From Allorhizobium ampelinum S4 (GTDB taxonomy: Bacteria > Pseudomonadota > Alphaproteobacteria > Rhizobiales > Rhizobiaceae), in the NCBI RefSeq assembly GCF_000016285.1, contig NC_011988.1, positions 124,001 to 188,000 on the forward strand: a stretch of 64,000 nucleotides of DNA, written 5' to 3'. Numbering within the stretch: the first letter of the stretch is position 1; every line of letters starts with the position of its first letter. Under the pieces are notes generated by a model that worked only from the letters and a program-made list of their open reading frames with translations, did not search any database and was not told where the DNA came from. Both the position numbers and the translations under genes were made by a program. Positions 17,303 through 26,630 of the stretch are shown here, in pieces.

Positions 17303-18076
17303 ATGAAAGACGCCAGATTGTTGCAGGTGGATGGGCTGCACGCCACCTACAATCATGCCATCACCGCTTTGCATGGTGTCAGCTTTTCGCTTGCGCGGGG
17401 CGAGATCCTAGCACTTTTGGGCGCGAATGGAGCGGGCAAGACGACGGCGCTGAAGGCGGTGTCAAACCTTCTTTCGGCAGAGCGCGGACAGATCAATGCC
17501 GGGTCTATCCATTTTGACGGCGTAGATGTCACCAAAACAAGCCCGGCGGCGCTGGTGCGCGCCGGCCTTGTACAGGTATTGGAAGGGCGCCATTGCTTCC
17601 ATAGCCTGTCCGTCGAGGAAAATCTGACGTGTGGTGGTCTGGGACGTAGCAGTTCGCGGGCGGAAATCGCCAATGATCTCGAGCGTATTTATGGGCTCTT
17701 TCCCCGACTGAAAGAAAAGCGCCGGACACTGTCGGGCCTCACCTCCGGTGGCGAGCAACAAATGACGGCAGTTGGCCGGGCTCTGATGTCGCGTCCCCGT
17801 CTGCTTGTTCTTGACGAACCGTCCATGGGTCTTGCCCCCATCGTGGTGCAGGACATATTTCGCACCCTGCGCCGATTGAACCGGGAGGAGGGGCTATCCA
17901 TTCTCGTCGCCGAACAAAATTCGGCGATTGCTCTCACCTATGCCCATCGCGCCACCATTCTCGAAAATGGAAAGGATGTGCTGACGGGCACCGCCCGCGA
18001 GATCCGCGAGCGAGACGATGTGAAATCCTTTTATCTCGGGCAGAACAATCGGGTTGCGAATGACCATGTCATATGA
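17303..18076 (+). CDS. livF: Branched-chain-amino-acid-type ABC transporter ATP-binding protein (LivF-like)
   Basis: Second ATPase of the HAAT importer, 257 residues from the ATG at 17303 (GAGGA upstream). Walker A GANGAGKTT near residue 37, LivF-type LVQVLEGRHCFHSLSVEENL, signature LTSGGEQQMTAVGRAL, Walker B LLVLDEPSMGL and switch VAEQNSAIAL. It is separated from the rest of the operon by 191 bases holding a palindromic element and a hairpin. Completes a five-gene importer with livG, livH, livM and the binding protein. Confidence 0.92.
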   Translation: MKDARLLQVDGLHATYNHAITALHGVSFSLARGEILALLGANGAGKTTALKAVSNLLSAERGQINAGSIHFDGVDVTKTSPAALVRAGLVQVLEGRHCFHSLSVEENLTCGGLGRSSSRAEIANDLERIYGLFPRLKEKRRTLSGLTSGGEQQMTAVGRALMSRPRLLVLDEPSMGLAPIVVQDIFRTLRRLNREEGLSILVAEQNSAIALTYAHRATILENGKDVLTGTAREIRERDDVKSFYLGQNNRVANDHVI

Positions 18077-18178
18077 CCGCGTCTGACGGGCATCGTAAAC
18101 CGAAGGCTTCTGAAACAGAATGTCGAAGCGAAGCTTTCGCTCAGGCGGGGTTTAAGGCGTTTGCGCTGTATCGTTGAT

Positions 18179-18211
18179 ACCCTCTGACACGGTTTCCGCG
18201 TGTCAGAGGGT
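18179..18211. terminator. Bidirectional terminator-like hairpin between livF and the MCP gene
   Basis: Perfect 13-bp arms ACCCTCTGACACG / CGTGTCAGAGGGT with a 7-nt loop, lying between two convergent genes. No long T-run on either side, so termination may rely on the strong stem. Confidence 0.65.
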
Positions 18212-18293
18212 TATCTATACCATTTCTGTCAGGCGTGACGCGCTCACCAACTGGACAGCATCAGGACGGCGTCCATTGTAAACAGAGCCATCC

Positions 18294-20624
18294 TCAGAAC
18301 TCTTCCCAACTCTCGCCCTTCAGCGCAGCATTGCCCTGAGTGGCATAGGTCTGGCGTGATGGTGCGGCAGGCCGAGTTGCAGGTCTGGCAGGGGCTCGTC
18401 CAGTGGGCGCGTGTCCGGCCTGCCGGTTATCTCCCGTGCGGAACTGGCCGAGCAATTCGGTCAGCTTGCCGCTTTCCTGGGCCAGGCCAGCGCCGGCCGC
18501 GTTCATTTCCTCGACCATGGCCGCATTCTTCTGCGTCGCCTGGTCCATGTGGTTGACAGCGGTATTGACTTCCCCAAGCCCCACGGACTGTTCCTGCGCT
18601 GCCGTGGCGATTGCATCCATATGCTGATTGATCGATTGGACGAGGCTGGCGATCGCCGTCAACCCTTCGCCGGTATCGTTGACCAGTTTGACGCCTTCGC
18701 TGACGGCGACTTCCGAATTGGAGACCAGCGATTTGATTTCCTTGGCGGCATTGGCCGAACGTTGCGCCAGTTCACGGACTTCCTGGGCGACGACGGCAAA
18801 GCCCTTACCTGCTTCACCGGCGCGGGCGGCTTCCACCCCGGCATTCAAGGCCAGCAGATTGGTCTGGAAGGCAATCTCATCAATCACGCCGATGATCTGG
18901 CCGATCTGGCGGGAGGCGTGTTCAATGCGTTCCATTGCTGTGACAGCATTATTGACGACGACACCCGATTGCTCGGCACGGCTTTTGGTATCACGCACCA
19001 GATCGCGGGCCTCGCCGGTTCGCTTCGAGGTCGCTCTCACATTGGCGGTGATTTCCTCAAGGGCTGCGGCGGTCTCTTCGAGCGAAGCAGCCTGCTGCTC
19101 GGTTCGCTTGGCCAGGTCGTCCGATGCATGCGAGATTTCGCTGCTGCCACCCGACACGGCCAGGGCAGAGCCACCGACGGCCAGAAGTGTGGTGCGCAAC
19201 TGGCTGACGGAGGCGTTGAAGTCCTGGCGCAGTTCCTCGAAGCGCGGCGCAAACTCCTCGGAAATCTCACAGAGCATATCACCGGAGGCAAGTTTCTGCA
19301 GACCGCTTGCCAGCGCGCCGGTGGCGCGGGTCAGTCGCTCCTCGGCCTCCTCTTCTATACGGCGCTGCGTCTCGATGCGATCGCGCTCGGCGATCCTGCG
19401 GTTTTCCTCGGCGTTGGCCTCTAGCTCCTTGTTGCGGATGGCTGCAATCTGGAATACTTCCACGGAACGCGCCATTTCGCCCATTTCGTCCCGGCGTTTG
19501 GCGCCGGGAACGACAACCGACAGGTCGCCGTCGGCCAATGCGCCCATGCAACGTGTCAACGCGCCGATCGGGCGAATGACCTTGCGGACGATGACGGCCA
19601 AGCCGATGATGCCGAGCGCCAACACCAACAGGAAGAGCGCCAGGAACGACAATGTATGGGTCAGCGCTGTAGACTTTGCCGTTGCGGCATTGGCGTTCAA
19701 CGTATCCATGGCAAGCGATGCGATATCCGCAACCTTCCCCAGGGCAGCCGTGGTCGGCGCTCTCCATTGATCGATTGTCAGCGGCGACTTTTCGCCCGCA
19801 CTCAGTTTGGCAATGACGTCGGCGCGCATTTTAGCGTAGTCGCCGGTAAAATATGCTGCATCGGCAACCTTGAAACCATCCTTGATGGCCTGGGGCGTAT
19901 CCTTATGATCGACGAGCACCCGAACAGCTTTCCACGCATAGGCGACATTGGCGTCTCCCGCGGCCAGTTTGACCTGGTTCTCAGCTGAAATCTGCTGGCC
20001 AGAGGTCACGGCGTTGTTGAGGATCAAGGCACTGCCGCCGCCAAGGGCACGGGTCGACCATGCATAGGCGCGCATCTGGATCATCGGCATCAACGCCGCG
20101 TCGAGCGTGCGCATGCGGCCTTCCGCAGCCTCGGACGCCTTTTCAAGATCGGCCAGGAACGTCCCGCCCAGATCCATTGACGCCTTGGTGATGCTTGCGT
20201 CACGAGCCTCAAGCGGCTTTGCCAATTCGGCATCGATGGTTTTACGATAGGTCGCGACTTTTTCATAAGTGGCCAACACCGTTGCGATCGGCGCCGACAA
20301 GTCGGTAGCCTTGATCCCTCCAGCGATCACTTTTGCCTCATTCATACCAGCATCGACAACCGCCCGGTTTTTCTGCACCGATTGGACGGAGCCAGCGCCA
20401 TCGGCAATGGAGATCGACAGGGCGGAGGCGCTGTCGCCGCGCTCGCTGCGAAATGCCAAAAGCGCCTTGAACAACGCCTTGTCAAAACCGGTCAGTTCCG
20501 AAACTTCGGCATTGACCTGATAGGTCCGGTACGAAGACAGCATGGAATTTCCAACCAGCACATTCAGCATAAGGCTGAGCAGGGCGAAAACGCTAATGAG
20601 CACATTTCTGATGGAGAGCGTCAT
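18294..20624 (-). CDS. Methyl-accepting chemotaxis protein
   Basis: Membrane chemoreceptor feeding CheA/CheW, 776 residues from the ATG at 20624 (GGAA upstream; a TTG at 20645 is a weaker start). One membrane span lies near the N terminus ([18 protein letters not shown]), then a periplasmic domain of about 280 residues rich in helices, a second span ([21 protein letters not shown]), HAMP ([11 protein letters not shown] to [10 protein letters not shown]) and the conserved signalling hairpin tip [21 protein letters not shown]. The C terminus ends ESWEEF, resembling the NWETF pentapeptide that tethers CheR. It is convergent with the Liv-type importer; sensing of that importer's solute is possible but unproven. 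Confidence 0.93.
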   Translation of the reverse strand: MTLSIRNVLISVFALLSLMLNVLVGNSMLSSYRTYQVNAEVSELTGFDKALFKALLAFRSERGDSASALSISIADGAGSVQSVQKNRAVVDAGMNEAKVIAGGIKATDLSAPIATVLATYEKVATYRKTIDAELAKPLEARDASITKASMDLGGTFLADLEKASEAAEGRMRTLDAALMPMIQMRAYAWSTRALGGGSALILNNAVTSGQQISAENQVKLAAGDANVAYAWKAVRVLVDHKDTPQAIKDGFKVADAAYFTGDYAKMRADVIAKLSAGEKSPLTIDQWRAPTTAALGKVADIASLAMDTLNANAATAKSTALTHTLSFLALFLLVLALGIIGLAVIVRKVIRPIGALTRCMGALADGDLSVVVPGAKRRDEMGEMARSVEVFQIAAIRNKELEANAEENRRIAERDRIETQRRIEEEAEERLTRATGALASGLQKLASGDMLCEISEEFAPRFEELRQDFNASVSQLRTTLLAVGGSALAVSGGSSEISHASDDLAKRTEQQAASLEETAAALEEITANVRATSKRTGEARDLVRDTKSRAEQSGVVVNNAVTAMERIEHASRQIGQIIGVIDEIAFQTNLLALNAGVEAARAGEAGKGFAVVAQEVRELAQRSANAAKEIKSLVSNSEVAVSEGVKLVNDTGEGLTAIASLVQSINQHMDAIATAAQEQSVGLGEVNTAVNHMDQATQKNAAMVEEMNAAGAGLAQESGKLTELLGQFRTGDNRQAGHAPTGRAPARPATRPAAPSRQTYATQGNAALKGESWEEF

Positions 20625-20952
20625 GGTAAGTTCCAGTGGTTGCAAATTTCAACTCATTGAAAGCTAATTTGGATAAACTGCGGTTAACGCCATCAGGCTT
20701 TTTATGACGTCTTTCCGTATAAAATTGCCAGTCTCGCCATTCGCTCGGGTATAGAGGCCTCAAAGCGGCCAGTGGCGTGAGTTTTGCATGTATGTAAAGT
20801 GTCTCATCATTTGATCAGCAGTTCGATCGGCAGTTGTGATTTCACTCATTGTCATTGTGACCCGCACCATCTTCTTGCTACACGTTTCTTGGCGATTTCA
20901 TCGCTGGCCGCCTGCGAGCGGGATAATTTTTAACCTCAAATCATCCGGGTGA
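20625..20952. other. 328-bp divergent intergenic region
   Basis: Separates the chemoreceptor (minus) from the first organosulfur monooxygenase gene (plus). It presumably carries both promoters; I see no clear sigma-70 consensus, terminator or repeat element. A short direct repeat-like TCATTGTCATTGTGA occurs near 20845-20860. Confidence 0.4.
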
Positions 20953-22326
20953 ATGTCCGATATGTCTCCCAGAAAACAGATCATCCTCAATGCCTTCAAC
21001 ATGAATTGCGTGGGGCATATCAATCACGGGCTCTGGGCGCATCCGCGCGACCGTTCGCACGACTATAAATCTCTTCGCTACTGGACTGATCTGGCCCGCA
21101 CACTGGAGCGTGGTCTGTTCGATGGGCTGTTTCTCGCCGATATTGTCGGGGTCTACGATATTTACCAGAACTCGGTCGACCTGACATTGCGGGAATCGAT
21201 CCAGCTACCCGTCAACGATCCGATGCTGCTGGTATCTGGCATGGCTGCTGTGACCGACAATCTTGGCTTCGGTATTACGGTGAATACCAGTGTTGAGGCG
21301 CCCTATACCTTTGCCAGGAAAATCTCGACGCTCGATCATCTCACCTCAGGCCGGATCGGCTGGAATATCGTCACCGGTTATCTCGACAGCGCCGCCAAGG
21401 CATTGGGCAAGACCGGCATGACAGAGCATGACGCCCGCTATGACCAGGCCGATGACTATATGGACCTGCTGTATAAGCTTTGGGAAGGCAGCTGGGAGGA
21501 GGGGGCCGTGCGCCTCGACAAACAGGCACGGATATATGCCGATCCTGCCAAGGTTCATAAGGTGCAGCACAACGGGCCCTATTACCAGTCCGAGGGCTAC
21601 CATCTGAGCGAGCCCTCTATCCAGCGTACGCCGGTACTCTATCAGGCCGGCACATCGGGCCGTGGCCGGAAATTTGCCGCGCGCCACGCCGAATGCGTGT
21701 TTATTGGTGCCACGGACAAGGCCGCGGCGCGTAAAACCTCCCAGGCTCTAAGGGAAGAGGTGGTTGCCGCAGGGCGCCGTCCTGATGATATCAAGATCTT
21801 TCTCGGTGTTACTGTGGTGACCGACAAAAGCCGGGAAGCCGCCGCCGACAAGCTGGCGGATTATCGCCGCTATGCCAGCCCGGAAGCGGGCCTGGCGCAT
21901 TTTTCGGCCGGAAGCGGTATCGATCTCTCCCGCTACGAGCTTGATGATCCTATCCAGTACGGCCCCACCAACGCCATCCAGTCCGTCACGCAGCTTGCCA
22001 AACAGAAGGGTTGGACCAAGCGGCAATTGCTGAACGAGCTTTCCATCGGCGGGCGCTATCCACTGATCACCGGCGCGCCTGGCGAGGTGGCGGAGGAACT
22101 GATGTCCTGGATCGATGAAGGCGATATCGATGGTTTCAATCTCACCCGGACCGTGACGCCGGAGAGCTACGAGGATTTTATCGAGTTTGTGGTGCCGGAA
22201 TTGCAAAGCAGGGGCGCTTACAAGACCAGCTATGGTGACGGTTCCTTGCGCCATCGGCTGTTTGGCGAAGGCAACCGGCTTCCCGCTCGCCATGCCGGCA
22301 GCCTCTATCGACACACGGAAAGGTAG
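20953..22326 (+). CDS. NtaA/SnaA/DszA-family FMN-dependent monooxygenase (organosulfur group)
   Basis: Class C flavin monooxygenase expected to use reduced FMN and oxygen to cleave a C-S or C-N bond; family members include DszA, DmoA and NtaA. 457 residues, normal for the group. Marks: NAFNMNCVGH start, DLARTLERGLFDGLFLAD, TFARKISTLDHLTSGRIGWNIVT, TPVLYQAGTSGRGRKFAA and the C-terminal VPELQSRGAYKT. The bacterial luciferase-like barrel fills the whole chain. A close paralogue starts at 22569. The flavin reductase such enzymes need is not in the window. The ribosome-binding site is weak; an in-frame ATG at 20962 is an alternative. Confidence 0.85.
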   Translation: MSDMSPRKQIILNAFNMNCVGHINHGLWAHPRDRSHDYKSLRYWTDLARTLERGLFDGLFLADIVGVYDIYQNSVDLTLRESIQLPVNDPMLLVSGMAAVTDNLGFGITVNTSVEAPYTFARKISTLDHLTSGRIGWNIVTGYLDSAAKALGKTGMTEHDARYDQADDYMDLLYKLWEGSWEEGAVRLDKQARIYADPAKVHKVQHNGPYYQSEGYHLSEPSIQRTPVLYQAGTSGRGRKFAARHAECVFIGATDKAAARKTSQALREEVVAAGRRPDDIKIFLGVTVVTDKSREAAADKLADYRRYASPEAGLAHFSAGSGIDLSRYELDDPIQYGPTNAIQSVTQLAKQKGWTKRQLLNELSIGGRYPLITGAPGEVAEELMSWIDEGDIDGFNLTRTVTPESYEDFIEFVVPELQSRGAYKTSYGDGSLRHRLFGEGNRLPARHAGSLYRHTER

Positions 22327-22353
22327 CGCCGCGACATCGCGGCGAGAACTTTT
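22327..22353 (+). terminator. Rho-independent terminator-like hairpin
   Basis: CGCCGCGA and TCGCGGCG form a GC-rich stem starting one base after the stop codon of the preceding gene, followed by AGAACTTTT. The nominal loop is 2 nt, so the top pairs would open in practice. Confidence 0.55.
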
Positions 22354-22568
22354 ATGCCTGGCAATGTTTCGTGACTGAAGGCCCTGCATCTGAAAGCCTT
22401 CTTCAATGCCCATGACGAGTCCGCCGCATTGGCAGTGCGTTTTTCTCCATGGCCCAGCCTGACAGAAAAACATACCTTCATTTAGTGCATAAAAAACATA
22501 GATTAACTTCAATAACCGTCAATGTCTGCGATGCTGCCTCGGCATGTTTGCAGCAAAGGACGGCGCCG

Positions 22569-23972
22569 ATGACCAGGACAATTCACTTCAACGCCTTCGA
22601 TATGAATTGCGTCGGACACCAATCGCCTGGATTGTGGGCGCATCCAGACGACAGGTCTTATACCTATAAGGATCTGGATTATTGGCAGAATTTGGCGCGT
22701 ACCCTGGAGCGCGGCATCTTTGATGGCATCTTCATTGCTGACGTGATCGGCTATTACGATGTCTATAAAGGCTCCAATTTCCACGCCATCCAGCAGGCGG
22801 CGCAAATTCCGGTCAACGATCCGTTGCAACTGGCCGCACCCATTGCTTTGGCCACCGAACATCTGGGCATTGGCATCACCGCATCAACCTCGTTTGAGCA
22901 TCCCTATACGTTTGCCCGCAGACTCGCGACGGCCGACCACCACACCAAGGGCCGGGTAGGGTGGAACATTGTGACCTCCTATCTGGAGAGCGGTGCCAAG
23001 AATGTTGGCCAATCCGGCCTGAAGCGCCATGATAATCGCTATGAGATTGCCAATGAATATCTTGAGGTGATCTACAAACTGCTGGAAGGCAGCTGGGAAG
23101 AGGGCGCTATCATCCGTGATCCGAAGGGGCGGGTTTTCACCGATCCGGCCAAGGTTCATGAAATCGGCCATAAGGGCAAGCATTTCGATGTTCCCGGTTA
23201 TGGTTTGACCGAGCCTTCGCCGCAACGCACTCCGGTGCTGTATCAGGCGGGCGCATCCGGTCCGGGCAAGAAATTTGCGGCGGAACATGCGGAATGCGTG
23301 TTTGTGGCGGCACCCACCAAATCGGTGCTGAAAGCCTATGTTGCCGAGATTCGCCAGCAGGCTGCCGCTGCCGGGCGCGATCCGAATGCCCTCAAAATCT
23401 ACACGCTGATCACCATCATTACCGATGAGACCGAGGCAAAGGCCAGGGCGAAGTTTGAAGATTATAAGCAATATGTATCCTACGATGGCTCGCTGGTGTT
23501 CATGTCCGGCTGGAGCGGCATTGATTTTGGCCAATATGCGCCAACCGATGTGATCCAGAAGGTAGAGACCAACGCCATCCATTCGTTTGTCGAGCATATC
23601 GCTGGCGGCGACAAATCCTGGACCATTGAAGAACTGGCAAAATTCGGTGGCATTGGAGGGTTGGGTCCGGTGTTTGTTGGCGCGCCCGATCAGGTTGCTG
23701 ATATTTTGCAAGAATGGGTGGCGGACACCGATGTGGATGGCTTCAACATTGCCTATGCGGTCACGCCCGGCAGTTTTGAGGATGTGGTCAACCACATTGT
23801 ACCGGAACTGCAAAAGCGCGGAGCCTATCCCACCGCCTACAAACCCGGAACCCTGCGCGAAAAGCTGTTCGGCCAAGGGCCATATTTGCCGCAAAACCAT
23901 CCCGCCGATCAATACCGCGATATTGAGGCGTTCAAGCGCGCCCAAAAGGCTCCGCTGGCTAATGCCAGCTAA
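22569..23972 (+). CDS. NtaA/SnaA/DszA-family FMN-dependent monooxygenase, paralogue
   Basis: Second reduced-FMN-dependent monooxygenase, 467 residues from the ATG at 22569 (AAAGGA about 10 bases upstream; longer in-frame starts back to 22449 cover untranslated-looking sequence). Shares with the gene at 20953 the NAFDMNCVGH start, RTLERGIFDGIFIAD, PYTFARRLATADHHTKGRVGWNIVT and TPVLYQAGASGPGKKFAAEHAECVF, so the pair arose by duplication. A half-site ATAGATT of the proposed sulfur box lies at 22498-22504. It begins a tight run with two SfnB-type genes and an aldo/keto reductase. Sulfone or sulfonate oxidation is the likeliest role; aminopolycarboxylate cleavage is a less likely alternative. Confidence 0.85.
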   Translation: MTRTIHFNAFDMNCVGHQSPGLWAHPDDRSYTYKDLDYWQNLARTLERGIFDGIFIADVIGYYDVYKGSNFHAIQQAAQIPVNDPLQLAAPIALATEHLGIGITASTSFEHPYTFARRLATADHHTKGRVGWNIVTSYLESGAKNVGQSGLKRHDNRYEIANEYLEVIYKLLEGSWEEGAIIRDPKGRVFTDPAKVHEIGHKGKHFDVPGYGLTEPSPQRTPVLYQAGASGPGKKFAAEHAECVFVAAPTKSVLKAYVAEIRQQAAAAGRDPNALKIYTLITIITDETEAKARAKFEDYKQYVSYDGSLVFMSGWSGIDFGQYAPTDVIQKVETNAIHSFVEHIAGGDKSWTIEELAKFGGIGGLGPVFVGAPDQVADILQEWVADTDVDGFNIAYAVTPGSFEDVVNHIVPELQKRGAYPTAYKPGTLREKLFGQGPYLPQNHPADQYRDIEAFKRAQKAPLANAS

Positions 23973-24006
23973 ATTTTCATCCCAATTTCAAGCAACGAGG
24001 CACGAT

Positions 24007-25275
24007 ATGGGTACCGTTACTGACACCAAGATCGATTACACCGTTCACCCGCGCGTCAATTCCAGCGATCCGGTTGCTCCGCGCCCGCGCCCAGCCGTGC
24101 CAGCCCATATCGTGCAATCCGATGCCGAGGCGATTGAGATTGCAAAGCGGCTGGCCGAGCGCTTCAAGGTCAATGCTGCCTTGCGTGACCGGGAAGGATT
24201 GTTGCCGATTACCGAGCTGGATGAATATTCCCAAAGCGGGCTGTGGAGCATCAACGTTCCGAAAGCCTATGGCGGGCCGGAAGTGTCCTACGCCACCGTT
24301 GCCAAGGTGATTTCCACCATCGCGAGCGCCGATCCTGCCATTGCGCAGGTGACGCAAAACCATTTGGCCATTGTTGCCACCGTTGATCTCGATGGCACCG
24401 AAGAGCAGAAACAGCTGTTCTTTGGCTGGGCTTTGCAGGGCTTGCGCTACGGCAATGCGTTTTCGGAATTGAAAAGCAAGACGGTTGCCGATTTTGAAAC
24501 CAAGGTGGTGCATGACGGTGACGACGTGATCGTTAATGGTGAGAAATTCTACACCACCGGAGCACTTCTCTCCCATGTTGTACCGATTGTTGGCGTTGAT
24601 GAAACCGGCCAAGGCTATCTGGTGTTTGCCGACCGCGAAGCACCCGGCCTGACTGTGACCAACAATTGGTCCAGCTTTGGCCAGCGCACCACGGCCTCTG
24701 GCTCGGTGAAACTTGAGAATGTGCGGGTGCCGAAGGTTCGCGCTTTGAAAGTCACCTCGTTTGATCATCCCACGGTGGGTGGTCCGGTCTCACAGATCAT
24801 CCAGTCGGCCATTGATGCAGGCATCGCCCGTGGGGCGATTGATGACACCATCAGGTTTGTCAAAACCCTCAGCCGTCCGTGGATTGATAGCGGCAAGCAA
24901 AGGGCCAGCGAAGACCTGTTTACCATTGCAGCCATTGGCGATCTGAAAATCCGGCTGCATGCGGCGGAAGCGCTGCTGGAGATTGCTGGTCGCAGCATTG
25001 ATGCAGCGCGGGCCAATGCAACGCTGGACACGGTTTCTGAAGCAACCATCAAGACCGGCGAATCCAAGGTGCTGACCACTGAAATTGCCATTCTCGCCAC
25101 CAACAAGCTGTTTGAGCTGGCGGGCACCCGCTCGACATTGGCGGAACATGGTCTGGACCGCCATTGGCGCAATGCGCGGGTGCATACATTGCATGATCCG
25201 GTGCGTTGGAAATTCTACCACGTTGGCAATTACTACCTGAACGGCGAGCATCCGCCGCGCCATGCATGGAATTGA
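24007..25275 (+). CDS. SfnB-family sulfur-acquisition oxidoreductase (acyl-CoA dehydrogenase fold)
   Basis: Flavoenzyme of the SfnB/DszC group, probably a reduced-flavin-dependent monooxygenase rather than a dehydrogenase. 422 residues from the ATG at 24007 with AACGAGG upstream; a longer frame to 23587 overlaps the previous gene and is spurious. Marks: LPITELDEYSQSGLW, INVPKAYGGPEVSYATVAKV, NAFSELKSKT, VNGEKFYTTGALLSH and the C-terminal GLDRHWRNARVHTLHDPVRWKFYHVGNYYLNG typical of SfnB. Starts 34 bases after the monooxygenase and is followed by a paralogue, implying one transcript. The substrate is presumably an organosulfur compound. Confidence 0.83.
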   Translation: MGTVTDTKIDYTVHPRVNSSDPVAPRPRPAVPAHIVQSDAEAIEIAKRLAERFKVNAALRDREGLLPITELDEYSQSGLWSINVPKAYGGPEVSYATVAKVISTIASADPAIAQVTQNHLAIVATVDLDGTEEQKQLFFGWALQGLRYGNAFSELKSKTVADFETKVVHDGDDVIVNGEKFYTTGALLSHVVPIVGVDETGQGYLVFADREAPGLTVTNNWSSFGQRTTASGSVKLENVRVPKVRALKVTSFDHPTVGGPVSQIIQSAIDAGIARGAIDDTIRFVKTLSRPWIDSGKQRASEDLFTIAAIGDLKIRLHAAEALLEIAGRSIDAARANATLDTVSEATIKTGESKVLTTEIAILATNKLFELAGTRSTLAEHGLDRHWRNARVHTLHDPVRWKFYHVGNYYLNGEHPPRHAWN

Positions 25276-25296
25276 GTGGGGAACTGAGGCAGAGCA

Positions 25297-26559
25297 ATGA
25301 GCACCACAGATCGTACACTCCACCGTCAGGCGGCCCTGACGGCTGGTCGCCCGGCTCCGCATATTCCGCCACGGCGGACCAAAGCGCATGTGATCAAGGA
25401 CGATGCCGAGGCAGTCGCTGTTGCCAAGGAATTGGCCCGTGACTTTGCCGTGGGCGCAGCAGAGCGTGATCGGCAGCGGCGTTTGCCGGTGGCCGAGATT
25501 GACCGCTTTTCCCAAAGTGGGCTTTGGGCCATTTCAGTGCCAAAGGCTTACGGCGGCGCTGGCGTATCGACGGTGACACTCGCGGAGGTGACGGCGATCA
25601 TCTCGGCAGCAGATTCCTCCATCGGGCAAATTCCGCAAAACCATTTCTATATGGTGGAAGCGCTGCGGCTCTCTGGTTCCGATGCGCAGAAGGCGCATTA
25701 TTTTCAGCGGGTTCTCGATGGGGATCGGCTGGGCAATGCCTTTACCGAAATCGGCACCAAAACCCCGGTGGATTACAAGACCCATTTTGCGGAGCGCGAT
25801 GGCAAGCTGCTGTTAAACGGACAGAAATTCTACGCGACCGGATCGCTGTTTGCCCACATCATTGTTGCCGTTGCCAAAGGTCCGAATGGCCGCGTGCATC
25901 TGGTGTTTATCGATCGCGCCACACCCGGTCTTGATCTGGTGGATGACTGGACCTCCTTTGGTCAGCGCTCCACCGGCAGCGGCACGGTGACCTTTGACGA
26001 TGTGGAAATCACCCCGTTTCAGGTGGTGGATCATGATGAGAATTTCGATAAGCCAACGCCGATGGGACCATTTGCCCAGATCATCCATTCGGCAGTGCAA
26101 GTCGGTATTGCGCGGGGTGCTTTGGCTGAAACCATCTCCTATGTCCGCGCCCATGCAAGGCCGTTTTTCGAGCTGAGTATTGAGCATGGCTATGAAGACC
26201 CACACACCATCCATGCGGTGGGCGATGTCTCCATCCGCGTCCATGCCGCCGATGCGCTCTTGGCGCGGGCAGGGCGCATTCTGGACATTGCAACGGCCAA
26301 TCCCACCGCGCAAACGGTGGCAGAAGCCTCGATTGCCGTGGCCGAAGTGAAAGCATTGGGGACGGAGGTGGCGCAATTGGCCGCCACCAAGCTGATTGAG
26401 CTTGGTGGTGCGCGCTCCACGTTGGAGGCTTATGGGCTGGATCGCTATTGGCGCAATGCTCGCACCCATTCGCTGCACGATCCAGTGCGCTGGAAATATC
26501 ACCATATCGGCAATTTCTACCTGAATGATCAGCTGCCGCCACGCCACGGGGCCATCTGA
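25297..26559 (+). CDS. SfnB-family sulfur-acquisition oxidoreductase, tandem paralogue
   Basis: Second acyl-CoA-dehydrogenase-fold flavoenzyme, 420 residues, 21 bases after the first. Same layout: LPVAEIDRFSQSGLW, ISVPKAYGGAGVSTVTLAEV, NAFTEIGTKTPVDYKTHF, LNGQKFYATGSLFAH, SFGQRSTGSGTV, and GLDRYWRNARTHSLHDPVRWKYHHIGNFYLN at the end. The catalytic glutamate of true acyl-CoA dehydrogenases is not obvious at the expected position, in keeping with an oxygenase. Tandem copies that keep the active-site blocks but differ at the N and C termini suggest two related substrates or successive oxidation steps. Confidence 0.83.
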   Translation: MSTTDRTLHRQAALTAGRPAPHIPPRRTKAHVIKDDAEAVAVAKELARDFAVGAAERDRQRRLPVAEIDRFSQSGLWAISVPKAYGGAGVSTVTLAEVTAIISAADSSIGQIPQNHFYMVEALRLSGSDAQKAHYFQRVLDGDRLGNAFTEIGTKTPVDYKTHFAERDGKLLLNGQKFYATGSLFAHIIVAVAKGPNGRVHLVFIDRATPGLDLVDDWTSFGQRSTGSGTVTFDDVEITPFQVVDHDENFDKPTPMGPFAQIIHSAVQVGIARGALAETISYVRAHARPFFELSIEHGYEDPHTIHAVGDVSIRVHAADALLARAGRILDIATANPTAQTVAEASIAVAEVKALGTEVAQLAATKLIELGGARSTLEAYGLDRYWRNARTHSLHDPVRWKYHHIGNFYLNDQLPPRHGAI

Positions 26560-26630
26560 CGTTCAGATTTTCTATCCGCCGGGTGCATACCTCTGCACCC
26601 GGCCTTTTCTTGACCATAGGAAACCACAAC

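Noticed and set aside
23587..24006. Longer N terminus for the first SfnB-type protein.
   Set aside because: It overlaps the end of the monooxygenase gene in another frame; the ATG at 24007 has a good ribosome-binding site and a family-like start.
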